Below, one piece after another: positions 63,913-64,000 of a DNA stretch of 64,000 bases. Position 1 is the first letter of the stretch, and every line of letters starts with the position of its first letter. The DNA is taken from contig NZ_BLWI01000005.1 in assembly GCF_013282155.1 (NCBI RefSeq), positions 248,001 through 312,000 on the forward strand. Reading direction: 5' to 3'. This stretch comes from Sulfitobacter sp. HGT1 (lineage in GTDB: Bacteria; Pseudomonadota; Alphaproteobacteria; Rhodobacterales; Rhodobacteraceae). The notes beneath the pieces are model-generated. The model was not told the origin of the DNA. It did not search any database and was given only the letters and a program-made list of their open reading frames with translations. Position numbers and translations under genes: made by a program.

Positions 63913-63969
63913 CTTCTCTGGCTTACAAATATCCCCGCCGGAGGCATCCCGCGCACCCCTCAGCGCGGG
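63913..63969 (-). repeat. Hairpin plus 34-nt dispersed motif, full copy 2
   Basis: On the minus strand, CCCGCGC/GCGCGGG (63969-63963 and 63954-63948) forms a hairpin. After one base comes the 34-nt motif (63946-63913), 30/34 identical to the copy at 56249-56282; differences are at motif positions 6, 12, 21 and 23. The remaining bases to 64000 are GC-rich with no gene seen. Confidence 0.8.
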
Positions 63970-64000
63970 CCCCCGGCGGCCCCATTCCAACCGCCAAAGC

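Noticed and set aside
1..64000. tRNA, rRNA, prophage or defence island
   Set aside because: No T-loop-like gene ends, rRNA segments, phage structural genes, restriction or toxin-antitoxin genes were recognised on reading; a tRNAscan and a defence-gene search would be decisive.

Overview
This window looks like a chromosomal segment from an alphaproteobacterium of the order Rhodobacterales (Roseobacter group). The inference rests on gene content: DUF3576 and DUF3035 lipoproteins, a CenR/OtpR-like response regulator, a Trm112 gene that overlaps a LON-domain gene, an SDHAF4 (DUF1674) protein, a bacterial ALDH16 next to deoC, and a PuuE-UraD fusion. No tRNA, rRNA, CRISPR array, transposase, integrase or phage gene was found. 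Most of the DNA is ordinary, densely packed chromosome with many 4-bp start/stop overlaps.

Layout. 1-4.6 kb: the 5' part of leuS, a DUF3576 lipoprotein, a highly expressed porin, a YggS-type PLP protein and an L,D-transpeptidase. 4.5-13.3 kb: ribA, the CenR-like regulator, xthA, a CnoX/YbbN-like thioredoxin, a LON-domain protein, Trm112, a UbiH-type monooxygenase, an amidase and an aminotransferase. 13.3-20.6 kb: ftsK, lolA, a lytic transglycosylase, an AEC permease, hspQ and gamma-glutamyltransferase. 20.8-21.7 kb: an isolated partner-switch pair (STAS antagonist plus RsbW-like kinase). 21.8-23.5 kb: thiolase and free-methionine-sulfoxide reductase. 23.5-32 kb: an accessory cluster with a cupin-XRE regulator beside a perfect palindrome, a LysE exporter, a GFA protein, two dimethylglycine/sarcosine dehydrogenase-type flavoproteins flanking a betaine-homocysteine methyltransferase-like gene, and a RarD permease. 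I read it as catabolism of glycine-betaine methyl groups with formaldehyde handling. 32-37 kb: an NTF2-like protein, rluA, a GT11 fucosyltransferase, an aldehyde dehydrogenase, a 1-Cys peroxiredoxin and a GT25 glycosyltransferase.

37-46 kb holds the usually compact rbfA-truB-rpsO-pnp series on the minus strand, in the standard order but with accessory genes at every junction: a cytochrome P450 and a small secreted protein between pnp and rpsO, an RTX protein and DUF1643 between rpsO and truB, and a phosphodiester glycosidase between truB and rbfA. 46-56 kb: dapB, a small secreted protein, SDHAF4, rsmB, a heparinase II/III protein, purH, lspA, a DUF3035 lipoprotein and an active/inactive M16 peptidase pair. 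56-64 kb: ALDH16 with deoC (deoxynucleoside catabolism), then a purine/ureide pathway: uraH divergent from puuE-uraD, ureidoglycine aminohydrolase and allA, ending in a decayed xanthine/uracil permease.

Non-coding structure deserves as much attention as the genes. There is a two-palindrome element in two copies (27.6 and 47.1 kb). A 34-nt motif preceded by a hairpin occurs twice in full (56.2 and 63.9 kb) and once in part (44.6 kb). A long perfect inverted repeat lies at 20.65 kb, and a structured leader candidate lies ahead of the ureide genes at 60.4 kb. I do not see a convincing, wholly new defence or mobile system. The strongest leads are the methyl-catabolism cluster with its palindromic operator candidate, the interrupted rpsO-pnp block, and the dispersed repeats.
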